Assembly (NCBI RefSeq): GCF_000237925.1
Contig: NC_031500.1
Span: 10,813,753 to 10,877,752 of the forward strand
Reading direction: 5' to 3'
Length of the DNA stretch: 64,000 nucleotides
Source of the DNA: Schistosoma mansoni
Taxonomy: Eukaryota; Platyhelminthes; Trematoda; Strigeidida; Schistosomatidae
Under the pieces are notes generated by a model that saw only the letters and a list, made by a program, of their open reading frames with translations, was not told the DNA's origin and searched no databases. Position numbers and translations under genes: made by a program. Positions 1-11,945 of this stretch are shown here, one piece after another; within the stretch, counting starts at the first letter, position 1, and every line of letters starts with the position of its first letter.

Positions 1-236
1 ATTGTTGGTCACCGACTACTATGGGACTGCATCTATTAAATTCGCTCTACTGACTTGAGAACTAGATTTTTAGGTCAAAGGATCTGGGTGTGTCTTCCTA
101 AGAAATCCACTTGTTTCGGTTTAGGTACCCGGTCATTATCACAGCCCACACAAAAATCAAGTGACTTGTGTGGCGCATATTTATTGGGCGCCCGTTTGTA
201 CCAAGATTTATGTGTTTAAATTAATAAATAAATAAA
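1..236 (+). repeat. Family C retroposon, 3' part
   Basis: This is the 3' part of a repeat present in fuller form at 25784-26312, 33569-34095 and 55650-56178. It shares the stretch about a shift to a GGGACTGCATCT block, the ACACAAATCAAG-type block near 150, and the terminal TAAATAAATAAA tail. The left part lies outside the window. I do not recognise the family by name. The A-rich tetranucleotide tail suggests a non-autonomous retroposon mobilised by a non-LTR element. Confidence 0.75.
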
Positions 237-2516
237 GGAAGCAATGGGCATCTGTACCTTCTTAATGTTGGACTCACCAATAGTCCACATCCGGACCATA
301 CCAAGGAACGAACCTGAGACTTTCAGATCTCGGGGAGAAAGCCTAACTTCTTTTAGACGACTACTGAGGTGGCATACAATATTTTACGTGTTCAGCATTA
401 TTTTATTCAAAGAAAATCACACGTTCTACAGTGATGGATAAGTATTTCATTTTCTCAATATTTAAGAATAAAAAAGACGCTCGACCTAAAAACATGTTAC
501 ACTATTAAGAAAAAAACAACAACTTAATATTGCATTGAAAATAAAACGTAGTTTGTTTTATTCTTTATCAGTGTACTGGTTTAATTAACCTGTTCACAAT
601 TAATATATTCGTGTTATTCAATTTCTCTTGATTTATCCTCTTTCTCTTTCAAAACTATTTTTAAAAAAAGGAAGTAAATGAATTATTGTTTCATATGTAT
701 TTTTGTGTGTAAGTGTTACGTCCTTGATCTGTCTACCCACTTTCGTGCCGAGGATAACTTGTCTAATGTAGATCAAGACCTTGACGCGATTGGCTGGCTG
801 GCTTAACCTTGAGGCTACTATGCGTGAAATCGAAGTAGAGGTAGAGAGACGAAAACTATTCTATCCCTGATTTGCTGACAAGCACGCGAGAGAGAGAAGA
901 CAAGACAACTGGAACACTACTCGCTTTATTCCGAATTCAGATCAGTACAAAAACATACATGAATAAATAGATGACTGACCTGAACACAACGTACAATAAT
1001 TAGGAAAATACAATTATGTTCAAAACTGGGGGATTAGAGTAGAAAAAAGAGTACAAAAGGTTACGTCTAAATGACAATAGCTTTGGAACAGAAAATGCTA
1101 TGGCAGTGAATCATACATCAAACGAAAGCTTATGATCTGTAGAATAGACTAGGAGCAAAAGTAAATGTTACTATTATACAAGTTTTGAATTAAATGAAAT
1201 AACGTCCCTAAAACTAGCTTCTGTAATTTGTTAAGGCTTCTTGTTTCGCGGTTCACATCAGTAAGTTCAAGAGAATTACTGTAATTATAATACATACTAC
1301 TTATCTATATATATGAAGATAAACAAATAATTACTTTCAGTTCGCTATGTAAATTAGATAAAATCTACATCATACAATAAATCAATGTAATAAAATAACA
1401 GTCTATTGGATTCTTAGTAATAATAGTAATAATCTTATTCAAACACTTCCGGTAATTCTTCTGAATCGGAGTCTGTACGAGTCTCTCATGAAAACAAATA
1501 GAATTTATCGACCTTTAAATCAAAAAACTGCTGTAATTAAATTTGGAAGTAGTATGCTTATTGATCGTTGATCTAACACTTCATGTGGAGGTGGCTTGTA
1601 TGCACATCGCTCGAGAGTGTTATATTACGATGAAGCAAGCTGTCCAATGCCGCTTGGTAATCAATAAATGTCAGTTTAATTAAGTTCCTGATATTAAATT
1701 TCTTTAAATCCATTATCATTTAGTAAAAATAAGTGTAGATTATACTGAATAATCATGAGCGATGTAAAGATGATAAGAAACTTTTTAATAACCGTCATAT
1801 TGATAAGTTATATTAAAAAGCTCAGTTGTGGAGGATAGTTGCAAACCGAATAGCTCATTGTTAAAATATCAGACTGTAATGCTGGGTGATGTATACTTGG
1901 ATCCCAAAAGGAGCATCAGTTCCCTCGCGTTTATAGGTATGGATTCTTGACGAGAGCCAACCACTATAAAAACATTTGTCATACCGGGTCTCTATTCGAC
2001 TGCCTCTTACAACCTAACGGCAAAACATAGTGCATACAATGTTACGTCACATGAACTAGTGGCCGCATAGAGGTTTGACTGATAGAATTCCATCAGTACT
2101 AAGGATTGTGCGAACATGACATCGGTCATTACTCATGAACCCTTATAACTCACTCTCCACTTTGCAATACAGCTCAAACAAAAAGTCAGTGATTTCATGA
2201 ACTGGGCACTCCCAAGTTTTTCCGACTCATCCTTATACTAGCCACAAAGTCACATCAAAGAAAATTGTAACCTTAGATTTGTAACACATAATATAATCAT
2301 CTAAACCGATAAATATCAATCACTCTAATAACCTGTCTGAGTTACATTTACGCAGTATTTTGGTATCACTTATACTACTTAAATCTTATTGTTACTAGTA
2401 TGAAACTACATTTGTTAATTTAATTTGTGTTATTCTGTTTAGATATCTGTTGCATATATTATCAAAACAAATGTTTAAATTGCTTGACTTCTAAAAATCA
2501 TAATTTGTGTATTTTA
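237..2516. other. No gene seen; AT-rich, one decayed family B trace
   Basis: I see no exon with coding character. A heavily decayed plus-strand family B hammerhead trace lies near 1590-1665, where the TGCACATCGCT and TGTCCAATGC blocks recall the two arms of stem I. The stretch from about 716 to 950 begins TGTTACGTCC, which could be an old LTR, but no partner copy is present in the window. Confidence 0.4.
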
Positions 2517-2715
2517 TTTATTTATTTATTTGAACACATAAACTTTGATACAAGAGGGCACCCAATGCGCCGCACGATAACAATGAGGCCAATAGTAGTT
2601 ATCGCTTATTTGTGTGAGGGCTGTGATACTGGCCGGGTGCCCAAACCGAAGCAGGTGGTTTTAGGAGGGCACACCCCGAACCTTTGACCTCGAGGTCTAA
2701 TCCACAAGACAATGG
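2517..2715 (-). repeat. Family C retroposon, diverged 3' fragment
   Basis: Read on the minus strand, it carries the family C blocks in order: GGTTTGGGCACCCGG, CACAGCCCTCACACAAAT, then TATGTGTTCAAATAAATAAA. On the plus strand the tail appears as TTTATTTATTTATTTG at its left edge. It is more diverged than the other copies. Confidence 0.65.
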
Positions 2716-3177
2716 AGCAACGTGTATTCAACAGCAGTGTATCAACTATAAATTACCAATAAGATGAACTACTTTAGTTTCATTTGAAAGTGACATTTAT
2801 AACGTAGTAGTAATCTCAGTTAAGATCCCATTCAAAACTGTGAAGGATTTGACTACTGTTTTGTCTTTGCATAGGACTTTTAACCAGTGGGTATAAAAGA
2901 CTTCCAAACTTCTCTGTAAACGCTTGAGACCTTATAGTTAAAATTCTAAAGATGTATACTTCTAAATTCAATCAATTTATGCTTTAAATGAATGCCCACT
3001 CATAATCATCAGTTCGAATCCTTGATAGAATAGTTGAGCTACCCAGTTATTTTTTTGTCTAGCTTCCTATGATATCACATCTGATATCTATCCATAATGA
3101 AAATTATTGACATTAAAATCAACCACTTCTAATTTGCTTGGTTTGACAATCCCTAACTAATTTAATTTTTCTCTATA

Positions 3178-3348
3178 TTTTCAGTTGGAATCATAAGTCA
3201 ATTGAAGCTAGACCACCATCGAAAACCTGGAAGCACTGGACGGCCGTTTCGTCCTATTATGGGACTCCTCAGCAGTGCGCATCCACGATCCCGCACTCGC
3301 GAGATTCGAACCCAGGACCTAGCAGTCTCGAGCCAGAGCCCTTAACCG
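3178..3348 (-). repeat. Family B hammerhead repeat (SINE-like)
   Basis: On the minus strand the order is a partial tRNA-like head with a B-box (GGTTCGAATCTC), then a hammerhead ribozyme, then a tail ending near TGACTTATGATTCC. The opposite order is read on the plus strand. This is one of the best-preserved family B copies in its ribozyme part. The 5' end of the head is degraded near 3330-3348. Confidence 0.8.
3231..3282 (-). ncRNA. Hammerhead ribozyme, family B (core intact)
   Basis: The minus strand reads CACTG-CTGAGGA, a stem II of GTCC...GGAC, then CGAAAC, a stem III palindrome CGGCCG, and the cleavage triplet GTC followed by CAGTG. The CACTG and CAGTG arms pair perfectly as stem I. All invariant core elements (CUGANGA, GAAA and UH before the scissile bond) are present. 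Activity is inferred from the family consensus, not shown here. Confidence 0.75.
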
Positions 3349-4423
3349 ATTTATATAATAATAATATTTCACATATCATTATAAGCAAGTTTTCATTAAT
3401 GCTTACCTTGATTTAAAATGTAATATGATTATATAATAACCCTTTTTTTGTTCTAGTTATCCGATATTTAAAGGATGAACCAAACTTTACAAGATGTGCA
3501 TTGCATATATACATATATACTACTTATTCTCCCCCCCCTCCTATTTCTCTCTTAATGTACATCAAATTAAAATTTTGTTCAGTTCCTGCATAAACAGTAA
3601 TAATCGATTATTCTCATTACCGTTACTGCTGCTTCTACTCTCCCAAAATCTAATCATTATTGATCGATAGGATAATCAATCTTTGTTGTTTTCATATATA
3701 CCAACACTTTTCAACGTTAATACTTACCCTTTCTGATATTTATATGATAGATGTGCTTACTTGTAATATCAGATTTCTGCTGTTGGTTATATCTTTAAAC
3801 AAACAGCCAAGGTAAAAAGAAACAGCATATTACAATATTTATTTGTAAATTTATATACTACTGAATAAAACTAGCAAATTGTAGTTAGTAATTTTTTATT
3901 TATTTTATAAAATGTGAATTTTATTTTTTATTTTTGGACAATCCATTATAATACAGATATATGATGTAGGCTTGGCTAGTTGCCCAGTTATCTGGCTATT
4001 CAATGTACAATTTTTTTTTCTTCAAAGATACACTTAAGATGATAATGACATGTAAATGTAATCAAGATTATTATTTCTGTGTTTATTTGGTCACCCTAAC
4101 TGCTGCCTCCTCTCGTTTTTTTTTAAATTCCTTATGAGTTCTATATTTTGTTAAACAAAAAAAAAGCCAAAATGACTAAGAAGTAAAGATTTTCATCGAC
4201 TTATTTTTCACTTCCCTCTGTTTCTATGTTCTTTAGAGTTTTATTATTTTTTTCTCTTCTGAAAGTTGAGCTTATACATGTTGTTATGATTACTATTATT
4301 ATTCGTGTTCTTATGAATGTACGCTTCTGCATAGCTGTGAAATTGTTTTCAAAAATCATTAAATAAAGATATTTTTCTATTAATTTTGTATGGGCTTTTT
4401 TAGTCATTCAGTTGCTGTAATAT
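3349..4423. other. No gene seen; AT-rich spacer
   Basis: Homopolymer-rich AT sequence with many short stops in all frames. I recognise no repeat family and no exon-like open stretch. Confidence 0.4.
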
Positions 4424-4429
4424 CGCACT

Positions 4430-5065
4430 TACTTACGCCTGTTACACCTCGTGGAGGAGCATAGGCCGTCCACCAGCATTTTCCACCGAACTCTGTCCTG
4501 AGCAATCATTTTCAGTTATTATTCATTCTTTTAATGTTTGCTTCCGATTCCCGGCGCAGTGTGCTTTTGTATCTTCCTTTTTTCCGTTTCCCTTCAGAAT
4601 TCCAAATTAGCACTTCCCTGGTGATGCAGTTTAATGATTTCTACAATATATATCCTGTCCAACTCCAGAGTGTTTTTATAATTTCCTCTCGAGATGGAAG
4701 TTGGTTTGTTTCCTGCCATAAGCGGTTGTTGCTGGTAGTACCCGATCAACAGATCTGGAGTATCTTGTATTGATGATTGTTTATAAATACCTGTACCCGT
4801 TTGACGATGCTTGTAGTAGTTCTCAAAGTTTGAGCTCCGTACAGTAGAACTTTCTTTACGTTCATATTGAAGATACCGACTTTAACGTTGGATTACAGTA
4901 CTTTTGAGTTCCATATATTCTTCAACTGTAGGGATGCTGCCCTTGCTTTGTCAATCCTTGCCTTTACATCTGCATCCGATCCTCCTTGTTGATTGGTGAT
5001 ACCAACCAGGTATGTGAAACATTCCACATCTTCGAGAGTTTCACTGTCAAGTGTAACTGTGTTGG
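4430..5065 (-). mobile_element. Non-LTR retrotransposon (RTE-like family E), C-terminal part, decayed
   Basis: Read on the minus strand it encodes, in broken frames, the end of a reverse transcriptase open reading frame. It starts with an F-T-Y-L block followed by G-S-D-A-D-V-K-A-R-I near 5010-4940. Next come a K-V-L-L-Y-G-A block near 4840 and the R-R-E-S-E-A and K-R-M-N-N-N blocks near 4560-4500, then the end near 4440. This layout is typical of the thumb and C-terminal region of RTE-clade elements. Frameshifts and stops break the frame, so it is a dead 5'-truncated copy. A second 3' end of the same family lies at 11018-11345, and the endonuclease half of the family lies at 48690-50335. Confidence 0.75.
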
Positions 5066-6344
5066 TGTTCTCTGTGTTGTATTATTGATTATAATAGGAC
5101 TAAAAGTGAATACTTTGTATCATAAATGGAGATTGCTTAATTTTCATGGATTAAACCACGAACTGACCTTTAGTTAGAGCACTATCGAAGATCAGGAAGC
5201 ATTGAACAGGTGTTTCTTCCTGGTATGGGATGTAACTCAAGGAGTTCTAGTGTGAAACCGTAACTAGTGGAGCTAAACTATTTCTGATGTAAGGCGGTTA
5301 TCTATCACAACCAGTGGAAGATAGTCGAGCGAATCCAGTAAGGTTATACATGTACACCATCGTATCTCGAACTTCAACAGTCCCCACGACGCTATGTAAG
5401 AACACAAAAGATTGGGTACAACTGGAGATTTATTCATCAAGAAAACTCGACGAAAACCCTAGCCGAAATTATACACATTTATATATCAATGTACACACCC
5501 ATTAGATTATTAGTTACGCAAAAGTCACATACATGAAATTATGGCACATCGCATATCATGCTGAATATAGTGCACGTTAATTTAAGACGAAGAATATCTT
5601 GTCTCGAATAAATATCACACTGATAATGAAACGAATATTACACTAAGAAATCATTATGTTTAGTAGAACACAGAAGTGATGTTGAACTAAACGTCACAAT
5701 GAGTTAAAAATTTATTTTACTTTTTCATCCTGTCATACCAATGTTACACAACTAAATACTAAGGTAGTTCACTATATAAACATTGAAGCCTAATCAAACA
5801 ATGAAGAACAGGTAATTAAAAGGGATTAAATAGAGTAATGCAATATGGAATACTATACATATATCTAACCAGCTATACTCTCTCTGTATTACACTTGAAA
5901 AAATTAAGGTGTTTTACTTTAGGATTGTTCAATGATTATAGTCTGAAGTTATCTATCGTGCTTTAGATATTCAATAATTGTATGATCGATAACACTTTCA
6001 GTTATATTTCCGTTTATTTAGTGAATGAGTAGTGTATAGAAACATGTATTTCTCATGACTGATTTGATTTTAACCATCTAGAGTTAGCTACACTAATATA
6101 TCAGTGAATGTTAGTGCTTGAAACGAAATCCACAATGAAAATTACACTCACCTATGAAATGAATATAAATTTTGCCGAAAGTACTCAATACTACTCGCTC
6201 ATTGAATATTTAAAGCATGATGGATAAATTCAGCCAACAAATTATCCCGTTGTTAATATGTTAACTAAAATTTAATCAGTCTTGATTGTAATAAGTCCAT
6301 CTCATGTGGATTGACCCGATATAACCATTATAACATAATAAGCA
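5066..6344. other. No gene seen; decayed family B trace at 5178-5290
   Basis: A minus-strand family B trace is recognisable around 5178-5290, where an AGGAAGCATTGAACAG block is followed by a damaged stem II. The rest holds no recognisable exon or repeat. Confidence 0.35.
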
Positions 6345-6530
6345 AAGATGGGTAGTGGCTAACAGTGGAATCCAGGACGCGCGTTTCGTTCTATTTGGGA
6401 CTCGTCAGCCGGATATGCCTGCATCTCATAGTTGATATTCACTCTAGACTTGAACCCAGTACCTTTCGCTTTAAACGCTATCGCGTTATCCACTCAGCTA
6501 TTGAGTCCTGATAGCCACTTGCTTGCGCAA
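6345..6530 (-). repeat. Family A (Sm-alpha-like) hammerhead repeat
   Basis: On the minus strand the order is a tRNA-like head (6450-6530, with an AGCTGAGTGG A-box-like block and GGGTTCAAGTCTAG as B-box), a hammerhead, then the tail start TAGCCACTACCC. It matches the schistosome Sm-alpha satellite/retroposon family known to encode active hammerheads. It is followed directly by a piece in different order (6531-6665). Confidence 0.85.
6366..6423 (-). ncRNA. Hammerhead ribozyme, family A
   Basis: The minus strand reads ATCCGG-CTGACGA, stem II GTCCCAAATAGAAC (one C-A mismatch), then GAAAC, palindromic stem III CGCGCG, GTC and CTGGAT. Core bases are intact. The stem II mismatch may weaken folding. 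Confidence 0.75.
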
Positions 6531-6665
6531 TGGGTTGAAGTTTAAATTCACTTGGTTTTGTTTGTTTGATTCTTCCCATTGATGTTTAGGACTGCAATTG
6601 ATCAAAAAACGAGTCTCAGATAGGATGCGACGTGCGTCCTAGATTCCACTGTTAGCCACTATCCA
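6531..6665. repeat. Family A pieces: upstream unit tail (minus) fused to a hammerhead remnant (plus)
   Basis: 6531-6600 is the family A distal tail in minus orientation (TTCCCATTGATGTTTAGG), directly upstream of the head in sense reading. It is then joined to a plus-strand remnant with CGAGTCTCAGATAGGATG and CGTGCGTCCTAGATTCC, which keeps stem II and stem III but lacks CUGANGA. The join suggests recombination between inverted copies. Confidence 0.65.
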
Positions 6666-7807
6666 TGTTTGCTCATATATATAATATATTTGATCAGTCC
6701 AAATGAATATCATAACGGCATAGATACATTCAGTAATTTTGTTTAAATATACTCATGAATGATCGACATTTAGTTAATATAAAACTTACAGCGGTTTTAG
6801 AAAAGCGTTGTATAGAAATGTAAGAATTCGTAAATATCAATAAGTTATCTTTTACTTATAAGTAGTATAATTTTCATAGAATATTGAATGAATCGAGTTA
6901 CAACAGTAAATTTTTAACGAAACAATAAACTAATCAACTATGATAGTATTTCACCTCACAACTGATTGGTCAGTGAGAAGTGATCATAAAACTTTATTTG
7001 ACCTGTTAGCTACTGTTATTCTATTCACCATCCTTAACCTAATATCAATGTACTAACTACAATATCCCATACTCACAACCACTTTTGGCTCAATCTTGAA
7101 TAATTATTATTTTTCATTTTATAGTTTGATGCAGTCTGATCTGCTTGTATATAAACCACGTATATCTGAAATGTATTATTTATACAGTGGAGGCTGGGAT
7201 TGTGTTCTGATCTCAACTGGCTCGATTAGGAGAGAAGCTACTATACAAAGGACCTATAGGCTCAAGGCCGCTAGCGCTAGTTGGCTTGTCACTGGTTTAA
7301 CACAGAACCAAGGTTATAAAAGTCGGTACTCTGATTGGCGGTTTTTGTTAACTGATATTTGACGGGCACTAGGATACAAAACCTACTTTGTATCAGCTAT
7401 CGTTCTCAATTTAAACCGAACCTACGATATTGAGTATTCTATTCAAAGATATAACGAGCCAATGATTAAGGTCAAAATGAAGTCGTAGTTTTCGCCTATT
7501 TATGATAGTAAAATTAAGCATTTCATAAATGTACACTTCATGTTTGAAATAACTACCTCTGAATGAATTTAATTGAAATACGAGAATCATCTAATACAGT
7601 ATTGTATGTAAAAATGACCTAACTTTGTACCATTAAACATATAAACACGTTGTCTTTGTTAATATTTTTATTTGATATACTTAATAATATTCATAAATGT
7701 ACTAAAAGCATCATACTCTCATGGGATTAAATATAAACAAGAGATAAGCAAATGATTGGATTTTAACTATTCTGTAACTGAGATTTAGTTCATACTAGCT
7801 TGGAGAG
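6666..7807. other. No gene seen
   Basis: An 88-codon open stretch at 7096-7362 on the plus strand has no recognisable domain, and its second half looks repeat-derived. No splice-bounded exon is evident. Confidence 0.3.
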
Positions 7808-7950
7808 GTCGTGGATGCACATTGCTGAGGACTCCCACAATAGGATGAAACGGCCGTCCAGTGCTTTCAGGTTTTCCCTGGTGGTCTAGCTTCAATTGAC
7901 TCACGCTTCAACTATGAAAATACTAAATCTCCACAAAAACCCCTTTTGAT
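7808..7950 (+). repeat. Family B hammerhead repeat, head missing
   Basis: Plus-strand copy beginning at the hammerhead, followed by the family B tail: GGTCTAGCTTCAATTGACTC, then an AACTATGAAAATACT block and a C-rich end. The tRNA-like head is absent. Confidence 0.75.
7815..7868 (+). ncRNA. Hammerhead ribozyme, family B (nearly intact)
   Basis: CTGAGGA, a weakened stem II (CTCC...GGAT), GAAAC, palindromic CGGCCG and GTC are all present. Stem I has one mismatch (CATTG against CAGTG). Confidence 0.6.
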
Positions 7951-8596
7951 ATAGGTTAATCATTTTCAGTTATGATTCAGTCTGGAAATAGATTAATCTT
8001 AAACAGTTCACTAGTGTTTATAATATAGAAACTTTGGTTAAAATGTGTCTATCCATCAGTGTTAACTGATTATGTAGATAATAATTCAACATTTTTGCCG
8101 TCCAAATATATACACTGAAAGTTTGAATAAGTGTAAACTCATTGTTATTTATGTATATGCCGTTTCACAATTAACAAACATCCAAGACAAAGAAAACAGT
8201 TTATATAAAGCACAGACATCCGAGGACTATAATCAGTTTGATTTGATCAAATGGAAAGTAGTCAAAGAAACCAATTAGAAAGAAAAAGGCTTAAGATTAT
8301 ATCATAAAACAAGAGTAGGAAGAAAATATGCAATAAACAGCGATTACTTATGAGTAGTATAGATAAATTGTATGAACATTGAAGCAATTTTCAGTATGAG
8401 AATCTCCGCAACTCTATACTGAAAATTATCATTGGCTCACTAGTGAATAACATCGAAAGGAAATTCCATGGGTTCTAATGAAAAGCCGTGATCAGTAAAG
8501 GTAAACCGTGTCGCGTGTGAGGCAGTTACCTACCGAACGTAATGGAAGATGGTCCTCCAATATTATGAATTGACTGAAGTTAAGAATTTCACTGTT

Positions 8597-8760
8597 GAGC
8601 GCTGATTCAGTGGTATAGAGAATAAGCATTTGCACGCAAGACCAAATGTCTCTGGTTCGATTCTCGCTTGTATGGACTCGTGAATGCGTACTATTGAAGA
8701 GTTCCGTACTAGGACGGAATGGACGTCCAAGGCTTCTAAGTTTTTAATAGTGATATATCA
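8597..8760 (+). repeat. Family B repeat, decayed, with tRNA-like head
   Basis: The tRNA-like head is at about 8600-8680, with a CAGTGGTATAGAG A-box region and GGTTCGATTCTCGC as B-box. It is followed by a hammerhead whose CUGANGA has become TTGAAGA and whose GAAA has become GGAAT, so it should be inactive. Confidence 0.6.
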
Positions 8761-9279
8761 TTGGTAGATTCACAATTTCAATTCAAGAAACTTGTATGAA
8801 CTTTATTCATATGGGATTCGCGAGTGTGTATTTCATGGTAACCTCAATATAGGACAGAATAATCTTCATTAATCATTAAAATTTTTGTTCACACCTTAAC
8901 ATATGATCATATGTACAAGATATTAAAGTACAGTAGTAAAATCAAATCTAGGTAATCGGAATACACCACGGCTTGTTTATAAATTACTGAGATTTAATGG
9001 GAAAATCAAGGAAGATATCTATGAGATAAGATCATGAGACGTTAGGCGTTTAGACTTGAACTTGTTTTTTCTATGTGTAACAACGTGAATTCATCAATTA
9101 TTGGGAGAAATTTAACTCTTTGTCCTCAATAACCAGTCAGTTTAATTGAAATGAACTATTCTGAATAAGGGTGGAAATGTCCATTTTTATGATCAGAATA
9201 TTTCAAAATTGTTATAATGAATCAATACAAAATTACTTGGAACTTGTAAGTATTCTTGATTTACGGTTAACAATGGGAT
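8761..9279. other. No gene seen
   Basis: AT-rich sequence without a recognisable repeat or exon. Confidence 0.3.
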
Positions 9280-9440
9280 CTTACTTGAGACTCTTCAGCT
9301 GAACATATCCTCATCTCAGTATTGATGTTCACACTGAGACTCATATATAGTAAATTCCGCTTTAGACCTCCGATATATTATCCACTGAGCTAATGTGTCT
9401 AGAAACATACTAACTTGTTGAATGAAATGCACATTCTAGA
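9280..9440 (-). repeat. Family A repeat, strongly decayed
   Basis: A minus-strand copy in which only the outline remains. ACTCTTCAGCTG replaces the ribozyme core start, and the tRNA-like head survives as a weak block near 9330-9400. Confidence 0.5.
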
Positions 9441-9759
9441 TCCCACTGTTAGTTGCATACATAACATCAAAACTTATGACATAACATTACATCAAATCAA
9501 TCACATATGAACGCAGATATTGCTGGTTAATTGCAATTCTAAATATCACAGGTGAAAAACTGCAAACTGTTACTCTAAATCAAAGAGCTAACTTTTATAC
9601 AGAGTTTAATCAACAACAAAAACAATCTTTTCTTTCAAACCTGACTTATGTCTTAATTTTCCGGTAGATTTCGAATACATGGAATATCCCTGAACAAACA
9701 CATTGATCAATTCATTTTAAGATAGTAAAATGGATTTTTGATAAACTTGAACATATGTG

Positions 9760-10705
9760 TGCACATTTGTGCATCAGTCCAAGTTGTCATACCTCACTCA
9801 TTAGCACAACAAGATGAACACCAAATTCATAGAAGTAGTTGATTTAGTGGTGGTAATATATAAAAGAAAGATTGTATATAAGGACATAATACAGGAAGAA
9901 AGAAACATATGAATCAATTTTAATCTCATTGTTCAAGAGAAGACAAAGAGTGTATACACCTACGCTATTGTGATCGATTCTGAGCTATGTCACATAGAGT
10001 CTCCAAACATTGGTTACGATAGTCACGAGGACCCCAACCAAGTAGTCTGTATCTAAAAACATGGCTCAGACTAGAAGTTAGTGACTTCAAGCTCTGATGC
10101 CATGTTTTGGTTTGGCCGCCCATAACTCTCTTCCAACCATCTCCAATACTAGTCAGCATTGCGCGTCGTGGTAATCGGTGTTCAGGCATACGTAACACGT
10201 GGCCCAACAATCTCAGTCGATGAAGATTTACAACCTCATCAACTGATTTACAATCATTACCTAATATCCTGCATCTAGCCTCACTATTACTTACCCGGTG
10301 ATCCTAGCAGATGAGAGCAATATTTCTAAGACATCTGTGATCAAAAACTAGCAACTTACGAGTATCTTTTAGTCCTCATGACCATGTTTCGCAGCCGTAA
10401 AGTAGAACAGAGCGAACTGCTGTGCAGTATACTCGTCCCTTAAGTGATGGACGAATATCTCGTCTTCGACAATGGTGACGTAAGTTGGCAAAAGCCAAAC
10501 GAGATTTTCGAATACGTGCTGAGACTTCGTTAGACACTAACCCATTAGGTCTGATCAGACTTCCAAGATAAGTGAAGTTGTCCACGCGTTTGACTACTTC
10601 ACTCCCTATCCTTAGTTTAGGTGTTGACGCAGGCCAGTCCTGGAGTAACAATTTACACTTAGAGGAGGAGAAACGCATACCAAATATCCTGGTATTGTTA
10701 CTCAG
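9760..10705 (-). mobile_element. Non-LTR retrotransposon (RTE-like family D), 3' part
   Basis: Minus-strand, 5'-truncated copy. Near 10678-10376 it encodes the end of the RT domain, with S-S-S-K-C-K-L-L-L-Q-D-W, then F-T-Y-L-G-S-L-I-R-P, then L-L-Y-G-C-E-T-W. After a broken stretch near 10370-10215, the C-terminal domain with G-H-V-L-R-M-P-E-H and R-N-Q-x-L-E-T is at 10210-9965. The 3' UTR runs to about 9760. The frame is interrupted, so the copy is dead. Very similar copies lie at 19122-19700, 23640-24728 and 29085-29525. Confidence 0.8.
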
Positions 10706-11017
10706 TGTAATATCTAACGTATTGTTGCATAAGTATGATATCTTCTTCTATGAGGTAAAATCCATTTCATAGTTAAACACATTCAAACGCTAAATTAGAT
10801 TCTGTAGGACTGAAATATTTCTAAACTAAGTGATTACTAAATAGAACTAAATGTATAAAGCTTCATATTTACTAAATGTTATTAAAGTCTAAGTATGATA
10901 GTAATTCATTACTTTCAGTCATAAAAAATATTTCAATATAATGTCAAGTTCCTTAGTTTAATGATTACATTATGACTTCATGTAAAGTATTAGATCAGTA
11001 CTATGAACTAAACAACA
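10706..11017. other. No gene seen
   Basis: AT-rich spacer between two truncated retrotransposons. Confidence 0.3.
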
Positions 11018-11345
11018 CGACATTACTTACTTACTTGCGCCTGTTACCCCTCGTGGAGGAGCACAGGTTGCTCACCAGCATTCTCCATCCAACTCTGTCC
11101 AGGGCAATCCTTTCCAGTTCCTTCCAGTTGTTATTTATTCTTTTCATATCTGTTTCTATTTCCCGGCGTAGTGTGTTTTTCGGCCTTCCTCTTCTCCGCT
11201 TCCCTTCAGGATTCCAAGTTAGTACTTACCTTGTAATGTACATTGGTGATTTCCTTAATGTATATCCTATCCACTTCCAACGTCATTTCCTGATTTCCTC
11301 TTCAGCTGGAAGCCGGTTTGTCCTCTCCCATAAAACTAACACAAC
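11018..11345 (-). mobile_element. Non-LTR retrotransposon (RTE-like family E), 3' end
   Basis: On the minus strand it encodes the C-terminal end of the same protein family as 4430-5065: [13 protein letters not shown], then a block with W-K-E-L-E-R-I-A, then D-R-V-G-W-R-M-L-V, ending at the ACTTACTTACTT border near 11018-11035. The copy is only about 0.3 kb, typical of target-primed reverse transcription that stopped early. Confidence 0.75.
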
Positions 11346-11819
11346 ATTGGTTACTCATAAGTAGTCAATTAGTCTGAATATATTGAGTATTGTTGAATTA
11401 ACTTGCCCTATGGGCGATAATAAACATTTTGAAACATAAGGTTAGTAAGATGGAACAGACATTTATGAGAGGGTGGATTACATAAATTCAAATAATTCAC
11501 ATATTTAAGAAAACGTCACAATGTTCAAATATGTTTATCACTAAGTTGTACATTGGAGGTTACCATTTTCAAAATACCTAACAATTAATGTCAATCACAG
11601 GTAATTGATATTGTTCTGTTTAAATTCATTGAAAGACACAAATACAGAAACATAAAAACTAACTTTTATTTCTAAAAAACACAGAATTTCAGGTTTTTAC
11701 ATTTTATACCCTTTGACACTCATCACCAATATTCAGTACCTGTATTCTGTAGGAAACTACAAATGTCTTAGTGCTTGGATTTCACACCACTGAGAACCGC
11801 TGCCTAACTTAATTCATTT

Positions 11820-11945
11820 TGTATTGGCTGTTTGGGTCTTCTCATTGATGTCTAGGACTGTAGGTACATCCAGCCGACGAGTCCCAAATAGAGTGAAACA
11901 CGCCTACTGGATTCCACTGTTTGTCACTATCCTTCTCTGCTTATG
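11820..11945 (+). repeat. Family A repeat with damaged hammerhead
   Basis: Plus-strand copy. The core has CCGACGA in place of CUGANGA, stem II is GTCCCAAATAGAGT, GAAAC is kept, and the GTC triplet is lost (CGCCTACTGG). The flank TGTTTGGGTCTTCTCATTGATG is a minus-orientation tail piece, so this too is a join of inverted fragments. Confidence 0.6.

Noticed and set aside
716-950. Solo LTR beginning TGTTACG
   Set aside because: No second copy, no CA-ending partner and no target-site duplication could be shown.
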